This document shows, in pieces, positions 22,772 to 30,707 of a stretch of 37,480 bases of DNA. Under the pieces are notes generated by a model. That model saw only the letters and a list, made by a program, of their open reading frames with translations. It had not been told where the DNA came from and ran no database searches. Position numbers and translations under genes: made by a program. Source of the stretch: an uncultured Allofournierella sp. (GTDB lineage Bacteria > Bacillota > Clostridia > Oscillospirales > Ruminococcaceae); the NCBI GenBank assembly GCA_944382705.1, contig CALWNE010000051.1, positions 1 through 37,480 on the forward strand. The letters run 5' to 3'. Within the stretch, counting starts at the first letter, position 1. Each line of letters starts with the position of its first letter.

Positions 22772-24265
22772 ATGAACCAAGCCATGAACACCCTGCGGCA
22801 GCTGCAAAAAAAGCTGTTTGCTTTTCAGTATGCCCTGAATGTAATTGATTACGACGCCAACACCGTAGCCCCCAGCGAAAGCTCTCAGGGGCGCAGTGAG
22901 GCCCTGGAAGTGCTGGCAGGCATCCAGTACCAGCTGCTCACCGACCCCGGCCTGCCCCAGCTGTTTGACCAGGCACGCAGCGGCGAGCTGACCGGCCAGC
23001 AGGCCGCCGAGGTACGGGAGCTGGAGCGTATGCACCAGCAAACCACCCGCATTCCCCCCCAGGAGTACGCAGCCTTTGTAAAGCTTACTGCCCAGGCGGT
23101 GAATGTGTGGCAAAAGGCCAAGGCCGCCAACGACTTTAACCTGTTTGCCCCCTATCTGGAGCAAATTGTGGAGGCCCGCCGCCGGATGGCCGGTTACTTT
23201 GACCCAAACAAGGCCCCCTATGATGTTTGGCTGGACCAGTTTGAAAAGGGCCTGACCATGGAGCAGTGCGACCGGTTTTTTGACCAGCTGCAAGCGGTGC
23301 TCAAGCCGTTGGTGCAGCAGCTGCAAAGCCAGGGCGTACAGCCCCTGACCACCTGCCTGGAGGGCCACTGGCCGCTGGAAGCACAGCGGCAGCTTTCGCT
23401 GGAGGTGATGGAGCTGCTGGGCCTGGACCTGAACCACTGCCAGCTGGGCGAGAGCGAGCACCCCTTTACCACAGAGTTTTACAAAGGGGATGTGCGCATT
23501 ACCACCCACTACCACGAAAACGACATGACCAGCAGCCTGTACTCGGTGATTCACGAAGGCGGACACGCCCTGTACGAGCTGCACATGGCCGACCGTTTGC
23601 AGTACACCTGCCTTTCCGGCGGTGCTTCCATGGGTCTGCACGAAAGCCAGAGCCGCTTTTACGAAAACTATCTGGGCCGCAGCCTGCCCTTCTTGCAGCA
23701 CCTCTGGCCCACCTTGCAGCGGTTGTTCCCCCAGCAGCTGCAAGGCATTGAGGCAGAGACCTTTTACCGGGCGGTCAACCGGTGCCAGCCTGGTCTCATC
23801 CGCACCGAGGCAGACGAAGTAACCTACTGCCTTCATGTGATGGTGCGTTACCAGCTGGAAAAACAGCTGATGGCCGGCACCCTTGCGGTAAAGGACCTGC
23901 CTGCCGCCTGGAACGCTTTGATGGAAGAACTTCTGGGCGTTCAGGTCCCGTCGGACAGTCAGGGTGTACTCCAGGACATCCATTGGGCTGGTGGTGATTT
24001 GGGCTACTTCCCCAGCTATGCCCTGGGCACTGCCTACGGTGCCCAGATGCTGGCCGCCATGAAAGAACAGCTGGATGTGGACGCTCTGCTGCTGGCGGGC
24101 GATTTTGCCCCCATCAACCAGTGGCTGGAGGAACGCATCTGGCAATATGGCAAGGAGCTTACCCCGGCCCAGCTGCTGCAAAATGCCTGCGGTGCTCCCT
24201 TTGACCCCAGCTATTACACGGATTATCTGGTGGAAAAATACCGGCGCATCTACCAGCTGCATTGA
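22772..24265 (+). CDS. M32-family carboxypeptidase (Taq-type thermostable carboxypeptidase)
   Basis: A 497-residue zinc carboxypeptidase, cytoplasmic, broad in specificity, mainly helical, of normal family length. All M32 signatures can be read: HPF (230-232), DVR (240-242), HEGGH zinc motif (261-265) with the catalytic Glu262, HES (290-292) giving the third ligand Glu291, and LIRTEADEVTY near 350. ATG at 22772 follows AAAGGAGG. It works at the opposite peptide end from the Xaa-Pro aminopeptidase upstream, so the two form a peptide-degrading pair. Confidence 0.96.
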   Translation: MNQAMNTLRQLQKKLFAFQYALNVIDYDANTVAPSESSQGRSEALEVLAGIQYQLLTDPGLPQLFDQARSGELTGQQAAEVRELERMHQQTTRIPPQEYAAFVKLTAQAVNVWQKAKAANDFNLFAPYLEQIVEARRRMAGYFDPNKAPYDVWLDQFEKGLTMEQCDRFFDQLQAVLKPLVQQLQSQGVQPLTTCLEGHWPLEAQRQLSLEVMELLGLDLNHCQLGESEHPFTTEFYKGDVRITTHYHENDMTSSLYSVIHEGGHALYELHMADRLQYTCLSGGASMGLHESQSRFYENYLGRSLPFLQHLWPTLQRLFPQQLQGIEAETFYRAVNRCQPGLIRTEADEVTYCLHVMVRYQLEKQLMAGTLAVKDLPAAWNALMEELLGVQVPSDSQGVLQDIHWAGGDLGYFPSYALGTAYGAQMLAAMKEQLDVDALLLAGDFAPINQWLEERIWQYGKELTPAQLLQNACGAPFDPSYYTDYLVEKYRRIYQLH

Positions 24266-24315
24266 TTGGTCAAAAAAACGTTCTCTGCCCTGTCACAGGG
24301 CCAGCAGGCACAACA

Positions 24316-24351
24316 AAAACACCCAGGAGCCAAACCGCTCCTGGGTGTTTT
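24316..24351. terminator. intrinsic terminator after the M32 gene
   Basis: Perfect 15-bp stem AAAACACCCAGGAGC / GCTCCTGGGTGTTTT with a 6-nt loop. Confidence 0.85.
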
Positions 24352-24602
24352 GCATACTGGGGAAATTGGGGCGAATGCCGCCTGCCGGCTTGCCTGAACC
24401 CTGCCGTGCTGCCACAGGTACTCCATCCGTTTCCGTTCTGCATCAACTCATTGTATCGCCTATATGGCTGCAAACCTCATTCACCGGTGGATGATGTGTT
24501 TTGCTGCAATAAACCAACATGAAACCGATTGATACTGTCTGCCTTTTCCCCTTAGGCTGTTAAGCTTTAGAGTTTTAAAATTTTATCAATTTAAATTATT
24601 TC
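24352..24602. other. non-coding stretch with no recognised element
   Basis: About 250 bp between the M32 terminator and the next promoter. It becomes AT-rich at its right end. I see no gene, repeat or structured element here. Confidence 0.4.
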
Positions 24603-24631
24603 TTGGCATATTTTGGAACATTCGGTATAAT
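24603..24631 (+). promoter_or_regulatory. promoter of the WG-repeat lipoprotein leader
   Basis: TTGGCA (24603-24608), 17-bp spacer, perfect TATAAT (24626-24631). The start site near 24638 leaves a 210-nt leader. Confidence 0.7.
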
Positions 24632-24637
24632 AAGTTT

Positions 24638-24847
24638 GCTTTGCGGCAGCAGCACTGCATCATTCCCGGTGGTGGAATGGCTGGAACTTTTTTGTGAGAT
24701 ATACTCAAAAACACAGCCAATCCTTGCGGAATTGGCATTTTTTTGAAAAACCATCATGGAATTTTCTGGCACAATCCCCCGCCTGAGCCTTTGGGCGTGA
24801 ATTGTGTGGTGCTCCCCTAATTTTACTGAAAGGATTTTGTCAAACTT
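24638..24847 (+). ncRNA. structured leader or small RNA with internal terminator
   Basis: Three hairpins can be drawn: CATTCC / GGAATG (24661-24679); GCCAATCC-TTGC-GG-A-ATTGGC (24716-24736) followed by T7 (24738-24744), which is a typical intrinsic terminator; and CACAAT / ATTGTG enclosing CGCCT / GGGCG (24763-24806 region). A transcript from the promoter would therefore either stop at about 107 nt or continue into the lipoprotein gene. This fits an attenuator or riboswitch, or a free small RNA. I do not recognise a known class. Confidence 0.45.
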
Positions 24848-26326
24848 ATGAAGCGCTATTTCATTCAATTGACTGCACTTGCATTGGCACTGTGCGCCCT
24901 TACCGCTTGCGGAGGTCAGGAGTTATCCCTTTCTGCTACCGATTCCGTCTCTGCCTCTCAGGCAGCCTCGGAAGATACTGCCGAGGATTCCTCCTCTGCC
25001 GCTTCGGAGACTGCTTCCAGCCAGGCCACCGGCAGCCTTACTTCCAGCAACGCCGGTACCGGCAAAGAGCTGACCACCGACCTTGCAGTGGAAGGCACCC
25101 TGGAGCTGGTGGAGACAGACATTTTTGCCGACTACGATTATTTTGGCGCCTTTACCAACGGCTGGGCCTTTGTTGTGAAGGGCAATCAGGTGGGTTATCT
25201 GAGTGAAGCCGGCGAGTATAAGTCTCTGTACACCGCCTCCCTTTCCGAGCTGTTCACCATTGATATTGACTACGAAGCTTTGGATTCTTTGTATAGCCTT
25301 AAAGGGAACTTTGAATCCGGCTTTACCGGATTTTCCAGCCGCCGCCACGAGATTTACTACCTCACCAAAACCTTCTCCTGCAATTCCGAGGGTCTTGTCC
25401 CCTACTATCAAAATGGCTTGTGGGGCCTGAGCGATTTGGACGGCAATGTTGTGGTACAGCCCCAGTACCATGCCCTGCGCCTCACAAACAATCTTGCGCT
25501 CTGCCACAAGTCCGAAGAAAGCGCTAACCGTGTGTATGATGTTCTGGATGCAAAAGGTGATTTGCTCACCACTGGAACCCGCGGCTGGGTATCCTCTGAC
25601 GGAATGTATTACATGATTGACACAGACGACGGAAACCATTCCTGCATCTACAACAACCAGGGCACCCTCCTGTTAAAGGAGGTGGATTGGGCCATGGGCG
25701 GCAACACCTATTTCCCTACCAGCGAATCCATGACATTCTGCGATGGCGGCATCGTCATCAACAGGGTGCAGTACTCCGACTACGGCCTGAGCCTGCCCGA
25801 AGATGTGAAGGGCACCGAGGCCTCTGTGCTGCTGGATACCCAGGGCAACATTTTGGCCATCAATCCTACTTACGATGTGACCTACATCGAAGCAAATGGC
25901 ACCATGAACTTTAAAGAGGGCGACAACTACGGTCTTTTGGATAAGGACTTCAATGTAATCGCCGCCCCCACTATGGATGGAATCACCTCTCCGGATGAGA
26001 ACGGCTTCATCTTTGCTTCTTCTGCCGCAACCGGCAAAATGCGCCAGTACAACGCCCAGATGCAGGAGCAAACCACTCCCTGCTTGCAGACCAGCTATCT
26101 GGACAGCACCCTGGACGAAACCAGCGGTGACTATCTGCGCACAGCGGTGGTGAAGGATGCGGACGGAACCGTTGTGAAGGAACTAGAGTCCCGCGCAACC
26201 TTCGATTCTTACGGCTGCCTGTACTACCCCACCTTCCCCCTGACCGAGGGCGATTGGATGTACTACTACCCCGATTTTTCCGACGGTGAGCAGCCCCATG
26301 TTTACCAGGTAAAACTGGCCCAATAA
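24848..26326 (+). CDS. WG-repeat lipoprotein of unknown function
   Basis: A 492-residue secreted lipoprotein. The signal peptide ends in lipobox LTAC (Cys21), followed by a 50-residue Ser/Ala/Glu/Thr linker (about 22-80) that should span the wall. The rest consists of diverged WG (KWG) beta-repeats; the clearest is GLWGLSDLDGNVVVQPQY, with weaker ones at NQVGYLSEAGEY, TQGNILAINPTYD and NYGLLDKDFNVIAAP. Such repeats form beta structures of unknown binding function. ATG at 24848 is the only suitable start, although the AAAGGA before it is 13 bases away, which suggests modest or regulated translation. Confidence 0.85.
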   Translation: MKRYFIQLTALALALCALTACGGQELSLSATDSVSASQAASEDTAEDSSSAASETASSQATGSLTSSNAGTGKELTTDLAVEGTLELVETDIFADYDYFGAFTNGWAFVVKGNQVGYLSEAGEYKSLYTASLSELFTIDIDYEALDSLYSLKGNFESGFTGFSSRRHEIYYLTKTFSCNSEGLVPYYQNGLWGLSDLDGNVVVQPQYHALRLTNNLALCHKSEESANRVYDVLDAKGDLLTTGTRGWVSSDGMYYMIDTDDGNHSCIYNNQGTLLLKEVDWAMGGNTYFPTSESMTFCDGGIVINRVQYSDYGLSLPEDVKGTEASVLLDTQGNILAINPTYDVTYIEANGTMNFKEGDNYGLLDKDFNVIAAPTMDGITSPDENGFIFASSAATGKMRQYNAQMQEQTTPCLQTSYLDSTLDETSGDYLRTAVVKDADGTVVKELESRATFDSYGCLYYPTFPLTEGDWMYYYPDFSDGEQPHVYQVKLAQ

Positions 26327-26380
26327 TTTGCTGGACAGGAGCACGAGCTGCACCTTGTACTCCTTTTCCAATCATAATCT

Positions 26381-26421
26381 GCAAAAAGCCATCACACGCC
26401 CTTTGTGTGATGGCTTTTTGC
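26381..26421. terminator. intrinsic terminator of the WG-repeat gene
   Basis: GCAAAAAGCCATCACAC / GTGTGATGGCTTTTTGC, a perfect 17-bp stem with T5. The stretch from here to the next terminator (26422-26613) shows nothing recognisable. Confidence 0.88.
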
Positions 26422-26613
26422 GTTGGCTGGTTCGGTGTGCTGCCAGAAAGCTGCCTTGGGGTGGCTGTGCAGGTGCCCTGCTGGCCCTTATTTTTGGGGG
26501 GCAGCCATCAAACCCGGAAAGCCTGCCGCTGCTAAGGGCATTGGCAGCCTTTTGGCTCTTTACACCCTGGCGGGGTTTGCCGCCCTGGGTTTGCACTCCA
26601 TGGCTCGGCAAAC

Positions 26614-26655
26614 AAAAAAGCCGCCAAGAGCAAACCGAAGCTTGCCCTTGGCGGC
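26614..26655 (-). terminator. terminator of the DUF2500-like gene
   Basis: GCCGCCAAG / CTTGGCGGC stem; six T follow on the minus strand. Confidence 0.75.
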
Positions 26656-26669
26656 GGAGTGCTAGATTC

Positions 26670-26993
26670 TTACGCAGCTTTGTACTGGTTGCTGCCACCT
26701 TCGGTGCGGGGTACAAAGTACACAAACTCGCCGCCCCGGTAGGTGAGTACACCCTTTTGGCCCACATACAGCTCCCGTGCAATTGCCGCAGGCAGGGCAA
26801 ACCGCAATTCCTGCCCCTGTGCCGCAAACACACCTACCATAACGCCCTGGGCGTTTTCCATCACGCCCTGAACAGTGGCCATCAGGCTGATTTCCCGTTT
26901 GGCCTTTTTACGGTTGCGACAAGCCCAGGTCCGCAAAATTGTAACCGCTGTACAGGCAGCGGTAATGCCGGCAACAATTAAAATCCATTTCAT
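26670..26993 (-). CDS. DUF2500-like small membrane protein
   Basis: A 107-residue protein with one N-terminal hydrophobic helix (MKWILIVAGITAACTAVTIL), a basic stretch (RNRKKAKR) that should stay inside, and a small beta-rich domain ending in GQELRFALPAAIARELYVGQKG, LTYRGGEFVYFVPR. The pattern of charged strand, 'G-x-x-G-x-LTY-x-G-x-x-F-x-x-F' and single anchor is that of DUF2500 proteins, whose function is unknown. ATG at 26993 follows AAGGAGG closely. A TATACT (27053-27048) upstream may be its -10. Confidence 0.75.
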   Translation of the reverse strand: MKWILIVAGITAACTAVTILRTWACRNRKKAKREISLMATVQGVMENAQGVMVGVFAAQGQELRFALPAAIARELYVGQKGVLTYRGGEFVYFVPRTEGGSNQYKAA

Positions 26994-27373
26994 GGTAGGT
27001 TCCTCCTTACTTGATTGCTCGCCTTGTAAGCGATATGCTCTCTGGCAAGTATACGCTGATTTCCTCTCTATTAGTAAAACGAAAAAGCGATTGTGTTTAT
27101 TTCACAAATTTCAAGTTTTTTCAAGTTTTATCAAACAAACAAATAAACCTTGTTTTGTTTGTATTTATTGCCTAAAAACGGCGGTACAGCCAATTTTGTT
27201 CTCCTTGTTGCCGGGCCAAGCTTTTGTAGCTGGCATTGAGCCCTCTATGCCGCAAGCAAAGGGCATCGCTCTACCAGGCAGGCTTGAGTCTCTAACGACC
27301 TTAACTGCCGTTTGCTTATAAAAAGCCCCTGCACCACTAGGGTGCAGGGGCTTACACAGCTTAAGGAGAAAAA
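26994..27373. other. 380-bp intergenic stretch between the DUF2500-like gene and gapA
   Basis: It holds a possible minus-strand -10 (27048-27053), an AT-rich section with repeated CAAGTTTT and AAACAAAC words (27113-27165), and the gapA terminator at the right end. No gene is supported. Confidence 0.45.
27319..27351 (-). terminator. terminator of gapA
   Basis: GCCCCTGCACC / GGTGCAGGGGC stem with ACTAG loop and T5 on the minus strand. Confidence 0.85.
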
Positions 27374-28384
27374 TTACAGCTCAGCGAAGTACTTAATGGT
27401 GCGAACCATCTGGCTGGTGTAGCTGTTCTCGTTGTCGTACCAGGATACAACCTGAACCTGGAAGGTATCCTCGTCGATCTTGGTAACCATGGTCTGGGTA
27501 GCGTCGAACAGGCTGCCGTAACGGATGCCGATGATGTCGGAGGAAACGATAGCGTCCTCGTTGTAGCCGAAGCTCTCGGAAGCAGCGGCCTTCATGGCAG
27601 CGTTGATGCTGTCAACGGTAACATCCTTGCCCTTAACAACGGCAACCAGGATGGTGGTGGAGCCGGTGGTTACGGGCACGCGCTGAGCGGAACCGATCAG
27701 CTTGCCGTTCAGCTCGGGGATTACCAGGCCGATAGCCTTGGCAGCGCCGGTGCTGTTGGGAACGATGTTGGCAGCGCCTGCACGGGCACGACGCAGGTCG
27801 CCCTTGCGATGGGGGCCGTCCAGAATCATCTGGTCGCCGGTGTAAGCGTGAACGGTGGTCATGATACCGCTCTGGATAGCATAAGCATCGTTCAGAGCCT
27901 TAGCCATGGGAGCCAGGCAGTTGGTGGTGCAGGAAGCAGCGCTGATGATGGTGTCTTCCTTGGTCAGGGTGTTCTCGTTTACGCTGAACACGATGGTCTT
28001 GGTCTCCTTGTCAGCAGGAGCAGAGATAACAACCTTCTTAGCGCCAGCGTCGATGTGAGCCTGAGCCTTAGCCTTGCTGGTGAAGAAGCCGGTGCACTCC
28101 AGCACTACATCTACACCCAGCTCGCCCCAGGGCAGCTCGGCGGGGTTGGGGTTAGCGTAGATGGTGATCTTCTTGCCGTCTACGGTGATGGAACCCTCGC
28201 CAGCCTCAACGGTGTGACCGTCGTAACGACCCTGAGCGGTATCGTATTTCAGCAGGTGAGCCAGCATCTCGGGGCTGGTCAGGTCGTTGATCGCAACGAT
28301 CTCGTAACCCTCAGCGCCAAACATCTGACGGAAAGCCAGACGGCCAATGCGGCCAAAACCATTAATTGCAACTTTAACAGCCAT
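27374..28384 (-). CDS. gapA: Glyceraldehyde-3-phosphate dehydrogenase, type I
   Basis: A 336-residue cytoplasmic tetramer subunit converting glyceraldehyde 3-phosphate to 1,3-bisphosphoglycerate in glycolysis. NAD-binding fold INGFGRIGRLAFRQ (7-20) with Asp34 in INDL, which favours NAD over NADP; catalytic Cys152 in SAASCTTNC; and the phosphate/substrate loop with RVPVTTGS later on. ATG at 28384 follows AAGGAGG. It stands alone, not in a pgk/tpi operon. The codon choice is more biased than in its neighbours, as for highly expressed genes. Confidence 0.97.
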   Translation of the reverse strand: MAVKVAINGFGRIGRLAFRQMFGAEGYEIVAINDLTSPEMLAHLLKYDTAQGRYDGHTVEAGEGSITVDGKKITIYANPNPAELPWGELGVDVVLECTGFFTSKAKAQAHIDAGAKKVVISAPADKETKTIVFSVNENTLTKEDTIISAASCTTNCLAPMAKALNDAYAIQSGIMTTVHAYTGDQMILDGPHRKGDLRRARAGAANIVPNSTGAAKAIGLVIPELNGKLIGSAQRVPVTTGSTTILVAVVKGKDVTVDSINAAMKAAASESFGYNEDAIVSSDIIGIRYGSLFDATQTMVTKIDEDTFQVQVVSWYDNENSYTSQMVRTIKYFAEL

Positions 28385-28424
28385 TGTAAATATCCTCCTT
28401 AAGGTGAATTACTAATGCCTCTCT

Positions 28425-28453
28425 ATTGTATACCAAACTTTGCAAAACTACAA
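28425..28453 (-). promoter_or_regulatory. probable promoter of gapA
   Basis: Minus strand: TTGTAG (28453-28448), 17-bp spacer, TACAAT (28430-28425), with TGG three bases up from the overlapping TATACA, as in extended -10 promoters. Confidence 0.45.
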
Positions 28454-28599
28454 GTGCCTGTCAATAAATTAACGCATTTTTTCAAAAAATTTTTCCTCCT
28501 TGTGCCTTTCGGGGGCCATTTTTTTAAAAAACCGCCCTTTTTGCCCAGGTTTGCCCCCTGCATCCGCCCCAGGATGTGGCCTTTGGCGCAGGTTTGGCC

Positions 28600-28629
28600 T
28601 TGCCCCGGGGGCGGCTTTTGTGCTATGCT
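28600..28629 (+). promoter_or_regulatory. probable promoter of the asparaginase gene
   Basis: TTGCCC (28600-28605), 18-bp spacer, extended -10 TGC-TATGCT (28621-28629). Confidence 0.45.
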
Positions 28630-28797
28630 GATAAACGATTGAATTTGACAAAAAGCTTTTGCGCTGGGGCAGCTGCCCGCCCTTCCGGCTGGCGGAGTGC
28701 GGCGGCAAATTTTGGCCCGCTGCACCCCGCCCTCTTGGGCCTGCATGGTGCGGACTGTCCTGGCTTTTTGCCCACCAGAGAGAGGAAGGAACACTCC

Positions 28798-29817
28798 ATG
28801 CAAAAACGCATCTGCATTGTATACACCGGGGGAACCATTGGCATGCTGCCCAGCAGCAACGGTTTTGCCCCCCAGCCCGGCTGCTTTGCAGAGAGCCTGG
28901 CCCAGATTCCGGACCTGCACAGCCCGGAGATGCCCCAATGGGAGCTGGTGGAGCTTTCGCCCCTGCTGGACTCCTCCAACATTGCGGCGGACCAATGGTA
29001 TACCATCGGCCAGGCCATCTACCAGCGGTATCATCTGTTTGACGGCTTTGTGGTGCTCCACGGCACCGATACCATGGCCTACACCGCCTCGGCTTTAAGC
29101 TTTATGCTGGAAAACCTGAACAAGCCGGTGATTTTTACCGGCAGCCAGATTCCCCTGTGCCAGATTCGCAGCGACGGGCGGGACAACCTGCTCACCAGCC
29201 TGCTGATTGCCGCCCAGGGCAAGGTGAACCAGATTTGCCTGTACTTTGGCGGGGTGCTTTTGCGGGGCAACCGGGCCACCAAATGCTCGGCAGATGGCTT
29301 GCAGGCCTTCTCCTCCCCCAACTATCCGGTGCTGGCCACCGCCGGGGTGGATATTCGCTACAATCCGGCGGCCATTGGGCCACAGGTCACCGCCGGCCCG
29401 CTGGAGCTGGTGCAGCCCCACACGGTGCCCATTGGTGTGCTGAAGGTGTTCCCCGGCATTCAGTTTGAACTGTTTGAATCCATCCTCACCAACAAGCTGC
29501 GGGCCATTGTGCTGGAAACCTTCGGCACCGGCAACCTGCCGGACTACAACGGCTCCCTGCTGCCCCTGATGCAAAAGGCCTTTGCCCAGGGCACCTTGGT
29601 AACGGTGTGCAGCCAGTGCCACCAGGGTGCGGTGCATCTGGGCACCTACGCCACCAGCAGCCCCCTTAAACAGGCGGGTGCAGTGAGCGGCCTGGACATG
29701 ACCACCGAAGCGGCGGTAGCCAAGCTGTACTACCTGTTCAGCAAAGGCTTTGAGCCGGACGCCATTAAGTACTGGATGGAACAGGACCTGCGGGGCGAGC
29801 TGACCCCCATGGTGTAA
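28798..29817 (+). CDS. L-asparaginase (AnsA-like, type I)
   Basis: A 339-residue cytoplasmic enzyme that hydrolyses asparagine to aspartate and ammonia. The first catalytic Thr lies in YTGGTIGM (Thr13), the second triad in VLHGTDTMAYTASALSFML, as in all bacterial asparaginases; Lys of the triad falls in the following QIPLCQIRSDGRDNL stretch region. There is no signal peptide and the length equals E. coli AnsA, which argues for the cytosolic type. ATG at 28798 follows GAGGAAGGA; the longer open frame to 28576 has no family similarity. Monocistronic. Confidence 0.93.
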   Translation: MQKRICIVYTGGTIGMLPSSNGFAPQPGCFAESLAQIPDLHSPEMPQWELVELSPLLDSSNIAADQWYTIGQAIYQRYHLFDGFVVLHGTDTMAYTASALSFMLENLNKPVIFTGSQIPLCQIRSDGRDNLLTSLLIAAQGKVNQICLYFGGVLLRGNRATKCSADGLQAFSSPNYPVLATAGVDIRYNPAAIGPQVTAGPLELVQPHTVPIGVLKVFPGIQFELFESILTNKLRAIVLETFGTGNLPDYNGSLLPLMQKAFAQGTLVTVCSQCHQGAVHLGTYATSSPLKQAGAVSGLDMTTEAAVAKLYYLFSKGFEPDAIKYWMEQDLRGELTPMV

Positions 29818-29842
29818 GTTGCCGCCTTTTATAAACCAAAAC

Positions 29843-29878
29843 AAAAAGGGACGCTCCCAAAAAGAGCGTCCCTTTTTT
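29843..29878. terminator. bidirectional intrinsic terminator
   Basis: AAAAAGGGACGCTC / GAGCGTCCCTTTTT with a 7-nt loop; it serves both convergent genes. Confidence 0.88.
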
Positions 29879-29894
29879 ATTTCAGAGTGCTTTT

Positions 29895-30707
29895 TTACAG
29901 TGCTTCCTGCTGGGTTTGCACATCCTCCGGCTCTGGCTGGGGTTTAGCCAGCAGAATGCTGCCGCTGTACACCAGCCCCATGCAGCCCACCGCTGCCAGG
30001 GCTACCGCCTCCAGCAGGGACAAAAAGTCCCCCTGGCCCACCATGAAGGCGCACACCCTGCCGGGCAGGGCCAGGCAGGCGGCAAACAGAAAGCTGCTCA
30101 TGCCCAAAAACCAGGTGGTTTTGGCACTTTTGCCGTCCGGCACATAGGCCAGGCGCAGCTGAGCGGTGCAGAACAAAAGGCACAGCAGGGCCGCCATCCC
30201 CTGGATGTTGGGCTCAATACGGGCCACGCCGGTGGGGGCCAGCCCAAACCGCTGGATGGTGAACAGCAGCAGGGACAGGGTTCCCGCTATGCCCCACAGG
30301 GCATTGGCAGTGGGGGCTTCAAACTCTGGCGTAAAGCGGCTGCGGCCCAGCAGCAGCAACCACACGCCGGTTGCAAGGCACAGTACCCCCAGCAGCATTT
30401 GCAGCCGGTCCCCCATGCCGTTTACCAGCTCCAGGCCGCCCAGGGCCGCAAACAGTACGCCGCTTACCAGGGCCAGCCAGCCCTGGGCCGGGCAGCAGCC
30501 CTCCAAACTTTTGCTGGTTTTGGGGGCAGCCAGGCTGCACAGGGCCAGCACCACCAGCACAGCCGCCAGCACCCCATAGCGCAGGTGATGGCTGCCAACG
30601 GTAAAAAAGCCGGTATCCAAATCGGTAAAATTTACCAAGTCCACCCAGCGGGCTGCACCGGCAGCCAGGCAAATCAGGGTGCAAAGGGCTACAATCAATC
30701 GTTTCAT
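29895..30707 (-). CDS. multi-pass membrane protein of unknown function
   Basis: A 270-residue protein I do not recognise. It has about seven hydrophobic segments (first MKRLIVALCTLICLAAGAA, then around 45-65, 78-95, 105-120, 138-150, 170-188, 205-245) joined by short loops, and a polar C-terminal tail EDVQTQQEAL. The start ATG overlaps the stop of citrate synthase as ATGA, with GAGG just upstream, so it is translationally coupled to that gene. No charged or conserved membrane residues suggest a transport class. Linkage to citrate synthase implies a related condition of expression, no more. Confidence 0.8.
   Translation of the reverse strand: MKRLIVALCTLICLAAGAARWVDLVNFTDLDTGFFTVGSHHLRYGVLAAVLVVLALCSLAAPKTSKSLEGCCPAQGWLALVSGVLFAALGGLELVNGMGDRLQMLLGVLCLATGVWLLLLGRSRFTPEFEAPTANALWGIAGTLSLLLFTIQRFGLAPTGVARIEPNIQGMAALLCLLFCTAQLRLAYVPDGKSAKTTWFLGMSSFLFAACLALPGRVCAFMVGQGDFLSLLEAVALAAVGCMGLVYSGSILLAKPQPEPEDVQTQQEAL

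Larger units (their letters stand above)
28385..28797. other. divergent control region between gapA and asparaginase
   Basis: About 410 bp containing the gapA promoter (28425-28453), a further TTGACA (minus strand, 28464-28459) with no -10 at a usable distance, and the asparaginase promoter (28600-28629). The rest shows no element that I recognise; the frame open across 28576-28797 is the upstream extension of asparaginase and has no suitable start. Confidence 0.5.

Noticed and set aside
24596..24868. 90-codon minus-strand frame opposite the structured leader
   Set aside because: It overlaps the start of the lipoprotein gene, has no ribosome binding site and resembles no family.
27266..27300. 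CGCTCTACCAGG, which resembles a tRNA D arm on the minus strand
   Set aside because: No matching acceptor, anticodon or T arms around it.
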